This document shows positions 34,303-39,952 of a stretch of 39,952 bases of DNA, piece by piece. Made by a program: the position numbers and the translations under genes. Origin of the DNA: Hydrogenophilaceae bacterium (GTDB taxonomy: Bacteria > Pseudomonadota > Gammaproteobacteria > Burkholderiales > Thiobacillaceae); NCBI GenBank assembly GCA_024709485.1, contig JANJWO010000035.1:1-39952 (forward strand), read 5' to 3'. Numbering within the stretch: the first letter of the stretch is position 1; every line of letters starts with the position of its first letter. The notes below the pieces were generated by a model that was not told the DNA's origin, did not search any database, and saw only the letters and a list, made by a program, of their open reading frames with translations.

Positions 34303-34866
34303 TTGAGCCGGCTCCCTTTCTGGGCCGGCGCTTTGCTGATGCCCGTACTGCTGGCCCTGCACGGATGCGCGGGCGTGCCCGCCCCGCGCCCGCCGGCGGC
34401 GGAAGTATTGCAGGCGTTCACCCTCCAGGGCCGGGTGTCGGTACGGTATGGCGAGCAATCGCTCTCCGGACAGTTGAACTGGCGGGCGGATGCGGCGGGC
34501 GATGAGGTGCTGCTGTCGTCCCCGCTCGGACAGGGGCTGGCCAGCATCATCCGCGACGATCGGGGCGTGGCCCTCATGAAGCCGGGGGCGCCGACGGTGA
34601 CGGCGGAAAACGTGGAGGCGCTGACGCAGTCGGAGCTGGGCTTCCGCCTGCCGCTTTCCGGGCTGCGCTACTGGATCCAGGCGCAGCCCGATCCGGCGCG
34701 CGCGAGCAAGGTGAGGCGCAATGCCGACGGTGGCGTGGAGCAGATCGCCCAGGACGGCTGGAAGATCGACTATCTGCAATTTCAAGAAAACCGCCCCCGG
34801 AAGCTGCATGTGGCGAGAGAGGGCCTGGAAATCCGCCTGGTGATAGACGCATGGCAACCGCACTGA
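34303..34866 (+). CDS. lolB: Outer-membrane lipoprotein receptor LolB
   Basis: LolB accepts lipoproteins from LolA and inserts them in the outer membrane. The 187-residue protein has a lipoprotein signal ending LLALHGCAGV, then FTLQGRVSVRYGEQSLSGQLNWR and LLSSPLGQGLASI, the first strands of the LolB beta-barrel, and a C-terminal KIDYLQF and PRKLHVAREGLEIRLVIDAW. The start is taken as TTG at 34303, preceded by CGGGAGG at good spacing; an ATG at 34339 would leave too short a signal. It overlaps ispE by 16 bases. Confidence 0.93.
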   Translation: MSRLPFWAGALLMPVLLALHGCAGVPAPRPPAAEVLQAFTLQGRVSVRYGEQSLSGQLNWRADAAGDEVLLSSPLGQGLASIIRDDRGVALMKPGAPTVTAENVEALTQSELGFRLPLSGLRYWIQAQPDPARASKVRRNADGGVEQIAQDGWKIDYLQFQENRPRKLHVAREGLEIRLVIDAWQPH

Positions 34867-35693
34867 AGCCCTTTCCGGCGCCGGCCAAGCTGAACCTGTT
34901 CCTGCACGTGACCGGGCGCCGCGCGGATGGCTACCACCTGCTGCAATCCGTATTCCGTTTCGTCGACTACGGCGACACGGTCTGGCTGGGCGTGCGCCAG
35001 GACGGGCGGATCCACCGGCTGCAGGAAATTTCCGGCGTGCCCGAGGCGCAGGATTTGACGGTGCGCGCGGCGAAACTGTTGCAGGCGGCGACGGCCTGCG
35101 CCCTGGGCGCGGACATCCGCCTGGAGAAACGGCTGCCGCTGGGCGGCGGGCTGGGCGGCGGCTCGTCCGACGCGGCCACGGTGCTGCTGGCGCTGAACCG
35201 GCTGTGGGCGCTGGATTTGCCGAGGCAGCACCTGCAGGAACTCGCGCTGCAATTGGGGGCGGATGTGCCGGTTTTCGTGTTCGGCCAGTCGGCTTTTGCC
35301 GAGGGCGTGGGGGAAAAGCTGACGCCGATAGCGCTGCCGCCAGCCTGGTATGTGGTGCTGGTTCCGCCGGTTGCGGTGGCGACGGCGGAGGTATTCGCGT
35401 CGCCGGAATTGACACGGAACACGCCTCCCCTCAGAATAGCGGACTTTCTTTCCGGCGCCGGATGCAATGATCTGCAATCGGTGGTGGCAAGAGAACATCC
35501 TGAAGTGGCGCGCCATCTGGACTGGCTTGGTCGGTTTGGCGAGGCGCGCATGACGGGTTCCGGGGCGTGCGTATTCCTGGCGGTTGAAGATGAAGCCGGC
35601 GCGCGCGCGATCATTCGGGAACTGCCTCGGGATATGCAGGGTTTTGTTGCCCGCGGGCTGGATCGGCATCCGCTGTTCGAGCTTGCAGGCTGA
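34851..35693 (+). CDS. ispE: 4-diphosphocytidyl-2-C-methyl-D-erythritol kinase
   Basis: IspE is the GHMP kinase of the non-mevalonate isoprenoid pathway. The 280-residue protein opens with FPAPAKLNLFLHVTGRRADGYH, has the ATP-binding PLGGGLGGGSSDAATVL near residue 95, and ends with the GARMTGSGACVF-type motif (here ARMTGSGACVFLAV). It is translationally nested with lolB, and tRNA-Gln begins five bases after its stop, so the tRNA may be cut from the same transcript. Confidence 0.97.
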   Translation: MATALKPFPAPAKLNLFLHVTGRRADGYHLLQSVFRFVDYGDTVWLGVRQDGRIHRLQEISGVPEAQDLTVRAAKLLQAATACALGADIRLEKRLPLGGGLGGGSSDAATVLLALNRLWALDLPRQHLQELALQLGADVPVFVFGQSAFAEGVGEKLTPIALPPAWYVVLVPPVAVATAEVFASPELTRNTPPLRIADFLSGAGCNDLQSVVAREHPEVARHLDWLGRFGEARMTGSGACVFLAVEDEAGARAIIRELPRDMQGFVARGLDRHPLFELAG

Positions 35694-35697
35694 CTGC

Positions 35698-35772
35698 AGG
35701 GGAGTCGCCAAGTGGTAAGGCATCGGATTTTGATTCCGACATTCGCAGGTTCGATCCCTGCCTCCCCTGCCA
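35698..35772 (+). tRNA. tRNA-Gln (anticodon TTG)
   Basis: A complete cloverleaf can be drawn. Acceptor AGGGGAG (35698-35704) pairs with CTCCCCT (35762-35768). The anticodon stem TCGGA/TCCGA encloses TTTTGAT with anticodon TTG. The T-arm is GCAGG-TTCGATC-CCTGC. The discriminator is G and CCA is encoded (35770-35772). Its place between ispE and prs is conserved in related bacteria. Confidence 0.97.
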
Positions 35773-35785
35773 ATTGATGGTGAAA

Positions 35786-35832
35786 AAATAGCCGCGCCCA
35801 GGTTGACCGGACTCAACCCGCTGCGGCTATTT
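35786..35832 (+). terminator. Two-tier hairpin between tRNA-Gln and prs
   Basis: The outer stem AAATAGCCGC (35786-35795) pairs with GCGGCTATTT (35823-35832), and the inner stem GGTTGA (35801-35806) pairs with TCAACC (35813-35818). A U-rich stretch (TTTCGTTTTATTG) follows. It can terminate the ispE/tRNA-Gln transcript or sit in the prs leader; prs starts at 35858. The long interrupted stem is larger than an ordinary terminator. Confidence 0.65.
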
Positions 35833-35857
35833 CGTTTTATTGCTTACGGGGTGCGCC

Positions 35858-36808
35858 GTGCCGTTCGACAGTCTGATGGTGTTTACCGGCAATGCCAATC
35901 CGCGACTCGCGGAGGACGTGGCGCGCCACATGAACATCGCGCTGGGGCGCGCCAAGGTCGGGCGCTTCTCCGACGGCGAGGTCGCGGTCGAGATCCTGGA
36001 GAACGTGCGCGGCAAGGATGTGTTCATCCTGCAGTCCACCTGCAATCCGACCAACGACAATCTGATGGAAGTCATGGTCATGGCCGATGCCCTGCGCCGC
36101 GCTTCCGCCGGCCGCATCACCGCCGCGATCCCGTATTACGGCTATGCGCGGCAGGACCGCCGCACGCGCTCGGCGCGGGTCGCGATCACCGCGAAGGTGG
36201 TGGCCAACATGCTGCAAAGCGTGGGTGTGGACCGCGTGCTGACCATGGATCTGCACTCCGACCAGATCCAGGGCTTCTTCGACATCCCGGTGGACAACAT
36301 CTACTCCAGCCCGATCCTGCTGGGGGACATCTGGAAACACGATTACCCCGATCTCGTCGTCGTGTCGCCCGATGTCGGCGGCGTGGTGCGCGCGCGCGCC
36401 ATCGCCAAGCGCCTGGAGTGCGACCTGGCGATCATCGACAAGCGCCGCCCCAAGCCCAACGAGGCCAAGGTGATGAACATCATCGGCGACGTCAAGGGCC
36501 GCAGCTGCATCATCATGGACGACATGGTCGACACCGCCGGCACCCTGTGCGAGGCGGCTCAGGCCCTGAAGAACGGCGGCGCCGCCAAGGTCATGGCCTA
36601 CTGCACGCACCCGGTGCTGTCCGGGCAGGCGGTGGCGCGCATCACCGGCTCCGCGCTCGACGAGCTGGTGGTGACCGACACCATCCCGCTGCGCGACGAG
36701 GCGCGGGCCTGTGGCAAGATCCGGCAGTTGTCGATCGCCGGGCTGATGGCGGAAACCATCCGCCGCATCAGCAACGAGGATTCAGTGAGCTCGCTCTTCA
36801 TCGAGTGA
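35858..36808 (+). CDS. prs: Ribose-phosphate pyrophosphokinase
   Basis: Prs makes PRPP from ribose-5-phosphate and ATP for nucleotide, His and Trp synthesis. I chose GTG at 35858 ([15 protein letters not shown], 316 residues), because homologues begin a few residues before [10 protein letters not shown] and ACGGGG lies seven bases upstream; a longer TTG start at 35840 adds six residues without similarity. Motifs: GYARQDRR (ATP loop), [32 protein letters not shown], and the PRPP-binding [13 protein letters not shown]. It is followed by a leader with competing hairpins before rplY. Confidence 0.96.
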   Translation: MPFDSLMVFTGNANPRLAEDVARHMNIALGRAKVGRFSDGEVAVEILENVRGKDVFILQSTCNPTNDNLMEVMVMADALRRASAGRITAAIPYYGYARQDRRTRSARVAITAKVVANMLQSVGVDRVLTMDLHSDQIQGFFDIPVDNIYSSPILLGDIWKHDYPDLVVVSPDVGGVVRARAIAKRLECDLAIIDKRRPKPNEAKVMNIIGDVKGRSCIIMDDMVDTAGTLCEAAQALKNGGAAKVMAYCTHPVLSGQAVARITGSALDELVVTDTIPLRDEARACGKIRQLSIAGLMAETIRRISNEDSVSSLFIE

Positions 36809-36820
36809 GCTCGGGTTTGG

Positions 36821-36868
36821 CGGCGTCGGCCGGAAGCGGCGCCGTCAGTATTTTTTAGCGCTTCCGGC
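36821..36868 (+). promoter_or_regulatory. Competing hairpins before rplY (candidate attenuator)
   Basis: CGGCGTC (36821-36827) can pair with GGCGCCG (36838-36844) and is followed by a U-rich run (36849-36856), the form of a terminator. GCCGGAAGCG (36829-36838), lying in that hairpin's loop, is perfectly complementary over ten bases to CGCTTCCGGC (36859-36868), which lies beyond the U-run. The two foldings compete (or make a pseudoknot). rplY begins at 36902. Confidence 0.5.
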
Positions 36869-36901
36869 TCCTGGTCGCGGGAGTAAGTTTGGAGCAAGAA
36901 A

Positions 36902-37519
36902 ATGCAAATCGAAGTTATCGCCCAGAAGCGTGACGTGCAGGGCACGGGTGCGAGCCGCCGCCTGCGTCACGCCGGCTTTGTGCCGGGCATCGTGTACGGC
37001 GGCAACAAGGAACCGCTCGCCATCCAGCTGGACCACAACGCGCTGTACCACGCGCTGCGCAAGGAAGCCTTTCATTCCTCCGTGCTGAACCTGAAGGTCG
37101 GCGACGTCAGTGAAATGGCGCTGTTGCGCGACGTGCAGATGCACGCCTACAAGCCGCTGATCCTGCACGTGGATTTCCAGCGCATCGACGCCGACCACAA
37201 GATCCATGTCAAGGTGCCCGTGCACTTCATCAACGAAGACGTCGCCCCCGGCGTCAAGCTGGCGCATGGCCTGGTCAACCGCATCCTCACCGAACTCGAC
37301 GTGGCCTGCCTGCCCGGCAACCTGCCCGAGTTCATCGAGGTGGATCTTGGCACGCTGGAAGCCGGGCATTCCATCCACGTCAACGACCTCAAGCTGCCGG
37401 CCGGTGTCGAGCCGGTCGCCCACCTCAAGGCGGAAAACCCCGCCGTGGTCGGCATCAACCCGCCCAAGGGCGGCGCTGCCGCCGGGGAGGAAGCTGCGCC
37501 TGGGGCGCCGGCGGCCTGA
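36902..37519 (+). CDS. rplY: 50S ribosomal protein bL25 (CTC/TL5 form)
   Basis: bL25 binds 5S rRNA. The 205-residue length shows the long form: the N-terminal L25 domain ([29 protein letters not shown]; 5S contacts) and the C-terminal beta domain of the TL5/CTC type, ending in an Ala/Gly/Pro-rich tail ([16 protein letters not shown]). GGAG stands eight bases before the ATG. It is placed between prs and pth as in many proteobacteria. The leader may be regulated (36821-36868). Confidence 0.97.
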   Translation: MQIEVIAQKRDVQGTGASRRLRHAGFVPGIVYGGNKEPLAIQLDHNALYHALRKEAFHSSVLNLKVGDVSEMALLRDVQMHAYKPLILHVDFQRIDADHKIHVKVPVHFINEDVAPGVKLAHGLVNRILTELDVACLPGNLPEFIEVDLGTLEAGHSIHVNDLKLPAGVEPVAHLKAENPAVVGINPPKGGAAAGEEAAPGAPAA

Positions 37520-37535
37520 AACGGCGCTTGACGCC

Positions 37536-37575
37536 ATGCCCACCCGCGATTTTGTTCGCGGCGTGGGCATTTTTA
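37536..37575 (+). terminator. Rho-independent terminator after rplY
   Basis: ATGCCCAC (37536-37543) pairs with GTGGGCAT (37563-37570), extended inside by CCGCG (37544-37548) and CGCGG (37557-37561) with one bulged base. A T-rich tract TTTTTATTT follows. pth starts eight bases after it, so it likely attenuates transcription into pth instead of isolating it. Confidence 0.85.
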
Positions 37576-37583
37576 TTTGAGCC

Positions 37584-38174
37584 ATGCATCCGCTCCGCCT
37601 GATCGTCGGCCTGGGCAATCCCGGCACGCAATACGCAGACACCCGCCACAACGCCGGTTTCTGGTGGCTGGAGGCGCTCGCGCACAAGCTGGGCGTCACC
37701 CTGAAGAGCGAGCCCAAGTTCCACGGGCGGGCCGCCAGGCTGGCCTCGGCGCAAGGCGACGTCTGGTTGCTGTGCCCGGACACCTTCATGAACCTCTCGG
37801 GCAAATCCGTTGCCGCGCTGGCGCGCTTCTACAAGATCTCGCCGGAGTCCATCCTGGTCGCGCACGACGAACTCGATCTGCCGCCCGGCGCGGCGCGGCT
37901 CAAGCAAGGCGGCGGCCACGGCGGGCAGAACGGCCTGAAGGACATCCATGCGCAGCTGGGATCCTCCAACTACTGGCGCCTGCGCATCGGCATCGGCCAT
38001 CCGGGTTCGAAGGAGCTCGTCACCGGCCACGTGCTCGGCAAGCCGCAGGCGGCGGAGCGCGAGCAGATGTTGGTCGCGATTGATGCGGCGCTGGACGTGT
38101 GGCCGGAACTGGCGGCAGGAAATTTCGCCGCGGCACAACTGAAACTGCATACGGCAGCCAAGCAAGGAAAGTGA
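37584..38174 (+). CDS. pth: Peptidyl-tRNA hydrolase
   Basis: Pth recycles tRNAs from dropped-off peptidyl-tRNA. The 196-residue protein has [21 protein letters not shown], with the catalytic His at residue 22, [23 protein letters not shown] with the catalytic Asp, and the [12 protein letters not shown] and [10 protein letters not shown] segments. Good ribosome-site sequence is lacking because the terminator tail precedes the ATG. ychF follows four bases after the stop. Confidence 0.97.
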   Translation: MHPLRLIVGLGNPGTQYADTRHNAGFWWLEALAHKLGVTLKSEPKFHGRAARLASAQGDVWLLCPDTFMNLSGKSVAALARFYKISPESILVAHDELDLPPGAARLKQGGGHGGQNGLKDIHAQLGSSNYWRLRIGIGHPGSKELVTGHVLGKPQAAEREQMLVAIDAALDVWPELAAGNFAAAQLKLHTAAKQGK

Positions 38175-38178
38175 AACC

Positions 38179-39270
38179 ATGAGTCTGAAATGCGGCATCG
38201 TCGGCCTGCCCAATGTCGGCAAGTCCACGCTGTTCAATGCCTTGACCCAGGCGGGGATCGCGGCGGAAAACTATCCCTTCTGCACCATCGAGCCGAATAC
38301 CGGCGTGGTCGAGGTGCCGGACCCGCGCCTGGCCCAGCTCGCCGAAATCGTGAAGCCCGAGCGGGTGGTGCCGGCGATCGTCGAATTCGTGGATATCGCC
38401 GGCCTGGTGGCGGGCGCCTCCAAGGGCGAGGGCCTGGGCAACCAGTTCCTGGCCAACATCCGCGAAACCGACGCCATCTGCCATGTGGTGCGCTGTTTCC
38501 AGAACGACAACGTGATCCACGTCGCCGGCAAGGTGGACCCGCTGTCCGACGTGGAAACCATCGCCACTGAGCTGGCGCTGGCCGATCTGGCGAGCGCGGA
38601 AAAGGCGCTGGCGCGCTACGAAAAGCCGGCGCGCGCCGGCGACAAGGAGGCGCAGAAGATGGTCGCGGCCTTGAAGCCGGTCGTCGCGGCGCTGAACGAG
38701 GGCCGCCCGGCGCGCGCCGCCGGCCTCGATGCGGAGCAGCAGGCCGCCCTCAAGCCCCTGTGCCTGATGACGGTGAAACCCACGCTGTACGTGGCCAACG
38801 TCAGCGAGGACGGCTTTCACGACAACCCGCTGCTGGACGCGCTCGTGGCCCACGCCGCCAGGGAGCACGCCCCGGTGGTGCCGGTCTGCGCCGCGCTGGA
38901 AGCCGAGCTGCAGGAACTCTCCCCGGAAGAGCGGGTGGAATATCTGAAGGAGCTGGGCTGGGACGAGCCCGGCCTCAACCGCCTGATCCGGGCGGCCTAC
39001 GACCTCCTGGGCCTGCAGACCTACTTCACCGCCGGGGTCAAGGAAGTGCGCGCCTGGACCATCCACAAGGGCGACACCGCACCCAGGGCCGCCGGCGTCA
39101 TCCATACCGATTTCGAGCGCGGCTTCATTCGCGCCCAGACCATTTCCTTCGACGATTTCATCGCCTGCAAGGGCGAGCACGGCGCCAAGGAGGCCGGCAA
39201 AATGCGCGCCGAGGGCAAGGAGTACGAGGTCAAGGACGGCGATGTGATGAATTTTCTCTTCAATGTCTGA
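38179..39270 (+). CDS. ychF: Redox-regulated ATPase YchF
   Basis: YchF (OLA1 family) is an Obg-type P-loop protein that prefers ATP and is linked to translation and oxidative stress response. The 363-residue protein has G1 [12 protein letters not shown], switch [37 protein letters not shown] (G3), the altered G4 region YVANVSED (typical of YchF, explaining ATP preference), a coiled insert, and the C-terminal TGS domain ([28 protein letters not shown]). AAGGAAAG precedes the ATG. The pth-ychF pair is widely conserved. Confidence 0.98.
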   Translation: MSLKCGIVGLPNVGKSTLFNALTQAGIAAENYPFCTIEPNTGVVEVPDPRLAQLAEIVKPERVVPAIVEFVDIAGLVAGASKGEGLGNQFLANIRETDAICHVVRCFQNDNVIHVAGKVDPLSDVETIATELALADLASAEKALARYEKPARAGDKEAQKMVAALKPVVAALNEGRPARAAGLDAEQQAALKPLCLMTVKPTLYVANVSEDGFHDNPLLDALVAHAAREHAPVVPVCAALEAELQELSPEERVEYLKELGWDEPGLNRLIRAAYDLLGLQTYFTAGVKEVRAWTIHKGDTAPRAAGVIHTDFERGFIRAQTISFDDFIACKGEHGAKEAGKMRAEGKEYEVKDGDVMNFLFNV

Positions 39271-39279
39271 CTTTAGTGT

Positions 39280-39308
39280 TTGACAGAAGTCCTTGAAATC
39301 AACATAAT
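39280..39308 (+). promoter_or_regulatory. Promoter of the tRNA-Tyr/Gly/Thr-tuf cluster
   Basis: TTGACA (39280-39285) and CATAAT (39303-39308) are exactly 17 bases apart, with the predicted start about eight bases before mature tRNA-Tyr. This is the best sigma70-type match in the window, as expected for stable RNA genes. Confidence 0.85.
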
Positions 39309-39323
39309 CTCTCGTTTTCGTTC

Positions 39324-39408
39324 GGTGGGGTTCCCGAGCGGTCAAAGGGATCAGACTGTAAATCTGACGGCTCTGCCTTCGAAGGTTCGAATCCTTCCCC
39401 CACCACCA
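39324..39408 (+). tRNA. tRNA-Tyr (anticodon GTA)
   Basis: Acceptor GGTGGGG (39324-39330) pairs with CCCCACC (39398-39404). The anticodon arm CAGA-CTGTAAA-TCTG gives GTA. A long class II variable arm (CGGCTCTGCCTTC region) precedes the T-arm GAAGG-TTCGAAT-CCTTC. The discriminator is A and CCA is encoded (39406-39408). Confidence 0.97.
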
Positions 39409-39454
39409 GTTTTACAAAGCCGGATTTTGTCCGGCGAGTGGCAAGCGGGTTCGG

Positions 39455-39528
<74 letters not shown>

Positions 39529-39555
39529 GATGTTTGTTGCGCGTGATTGAGCGTG

Positions 39556-39630
39556 GCCCATGTAGCTCAGTGGCAGAGCACTCCCTTGGTAAGGGAGAGG
39601 TCGGCAGTTCAATCCTGCCCATGGGCACCA
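39556..39630 (+). tRNA. tRNA-Thr (anticodon GGT)
   Basis: Acceptor GCCCATG (39556-39562) pairs with CATGGGC (39620-39626). The anticodon arm CTCCC-TTGGTAA-GGGAG gives GGT. The T-arm is GGCAG-TTCAATC-CTGCC and CCA is encoded (39628-39630). The order Tyr, Gly, Thr before an EF-Tu gene is the same as in the E. coli tufB operon. Confidence 0.97.
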
Positions 39631-39735
39631 GTTTTTGGTGCCGAACGTTGAGACGGGGCGCCGGTTTTTCTGGTGCCGTTTTGAAAAGTGGCACGCCGGT
39701 TTTGGGCGCCGTTTGAACGCGGGGCGCCGGTGGGC
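39624..39735 (+). repeat. Stacked GGYGCC hairpins between tRNA-Thr and tuf
   Basis: GGCACCA (39624-39630, the tRNA 3' end) pairs with TGGTGCC (39636-39642). GGCGCC (39657-39662) pairs with GGTGCC (39672-39677). Two looser GGC..GCC pairs follow to about 39735. The 12-mer CGGGGCGCCGGT occurs at 39654-39665 and 39720-39731. The elements may be diverged duplications that serve tRNA 3' processing, or attenuation before tuf. Confidence 0.55.
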
Positions 39736-39811
39736 TCTCCGTGGTGCACCGCTTGGTGGTTGTTTGTTTTATTGAACCGATTCATTGACTTGACAGTAGA
39801 ACGGGGGCGTT

Positions 39812-39952
39812 ATGTCTAAGGAAAAATTTGAACGTACGAAGCCGCACGTGAACGTTGGGACGATTGGTCACGTTGACCATGGCAAGACCACCCTGACGGC
39901 GGCGATCACCACCATTTTGTCGAAGAAGTTTGGTGGTGCGGCGAAGAACTAC
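39812..39952 (+). CDS. tuf: Elongation factor Tu, N-terminal part
   Basis: The first 47 codons are present, the rest lying beyond the right edge. [20 protein letters not shown] continues into [12 protein letters not shown] with the P-loop GHVDHGKT, which is unmistakable EF-Tu. EF-Tu brings aminoacyl-tRNA to the ribosome; its position after tRNA-Tyr, -Gly and -Thr indicates the tufB-type copy. Codons are of the translationally optimal type (many AAG, ACC, GGT). ACGGGGGC is the ribosome site. Confidence 0.98.
   Translation, partial: MSKEKFERTKPHVNVGTIGHVDHGKTTLTAAITTILSKKFGGAAKNY

Noticed and set aside
35840-35857. TTG start at 35840 for prs, giving six extra residues
   Set aside because: The extension has no similarity to Prs proteins, overlaps the hairpin tail, and a GTG with a better ribosome site follows at 35858.
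36784-36813. Direct repeat AGTGAGCTCG at 36784-36793 and 36804-36813 around the prs stop
   Set aside because: A single short duplication at a gene end with no structure, motif or partner; kept only as a note.

Overview
This is a GC-rich, gene-dense chromosomal segment whose gene content and order point to a respiratory betaproteobacterium, most likely Nitrosomonadales/Rhodocyclales-like. The evidence is the bioB-F-H-C-D order, the coxB-coxA-cox11-DUF2970-coxC / surf1-SCO-like-ctaA-ctaB layout, a cbb3 oxidase cluster beside it, the lolB-ispE-tRNA-Gln-prs-rplY-pth-ychF block and the tRNA-Tyr/Gly/Thr-tuf cluster. I see no insertion sequence, prophage, CRISPR array or integron. Most of the window is conserved housekeeping and respiratory chromosome.

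Layout. 1-0.8 kb: the end of a dGTPase-like gene facing comF. 0.8-5.75 kb: a tightly overlapping biotin operon led by a small membrane protein, with a good sigma70-type promoter reaching into the comF start codon; bioA is absent. 5.75-6.3 kb: an AT-rich spacer and an apparently decayed DUF2244 gene. 6.3-15.4 kb: the aa3-type cytochrome c oxidase with its copper (Cox11, two SCO-like proteins), heme A (CtaA, CtaB) and SURF1 assembly factors and an Rrf2-type Fe-S regulator. 15.5-21.5 kb: the cbb3-type oxidase ccoNOQP and its assembly genes ccoG, ccoH and ccoS. 21.5-25.1 kb (minus strand): ftsY-ftsE-ftsX, then rpoH behind its own promoter and a near-consensus CIRCE (HrcA) operator. 25.1-29.1 kb: a pair of M16 peptidases (one catalytic, one not), rsmD, coaD and a 2[4Fe-4S] ferredoxin. 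29.2-32.4 kb: a dynamin-like GTPase and mutM on the minus strand, then a decayed metal-ABC permease fragment. mutM has an in-frame amber stop, so this stretch looks eroded (or carries sequence errors). 32.4-39.3 kb: a TPR lipoprotein, lolB, ispE, tRNA-Gln, prs, rplY, pth and ychF. 39.3 kb to the end: tRNA-Tyr, -Gly and -Thr and the start of an EF-Tu gene.

The central 15 kb is a respiratory module. One oxidase (aa3) normally serves at high oxygen and the other (cbb3) at low oxygen. Copper and heme A supply factors lie between them, with an Fe-S-type regulator whose own promoter contains a dyad. The most rewarding non-coding signals are the CIRCE element at rpoH, competing RNA helices between prs and rplY, the dyad at the Rrf2 promoter, and stacked hairpins between tRNA-Thr and tuf. 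The most rewarding protein observations are a CoxB tail that looks like a heme-less remnant of a cytochrome c domain, the mutM amber codon, the permease and DUF2244 remnants, and an altered closing loop in FtsY. I did not find a clearly new multi-gene system. The dynamin-like GTPase is the least understood intact protein.
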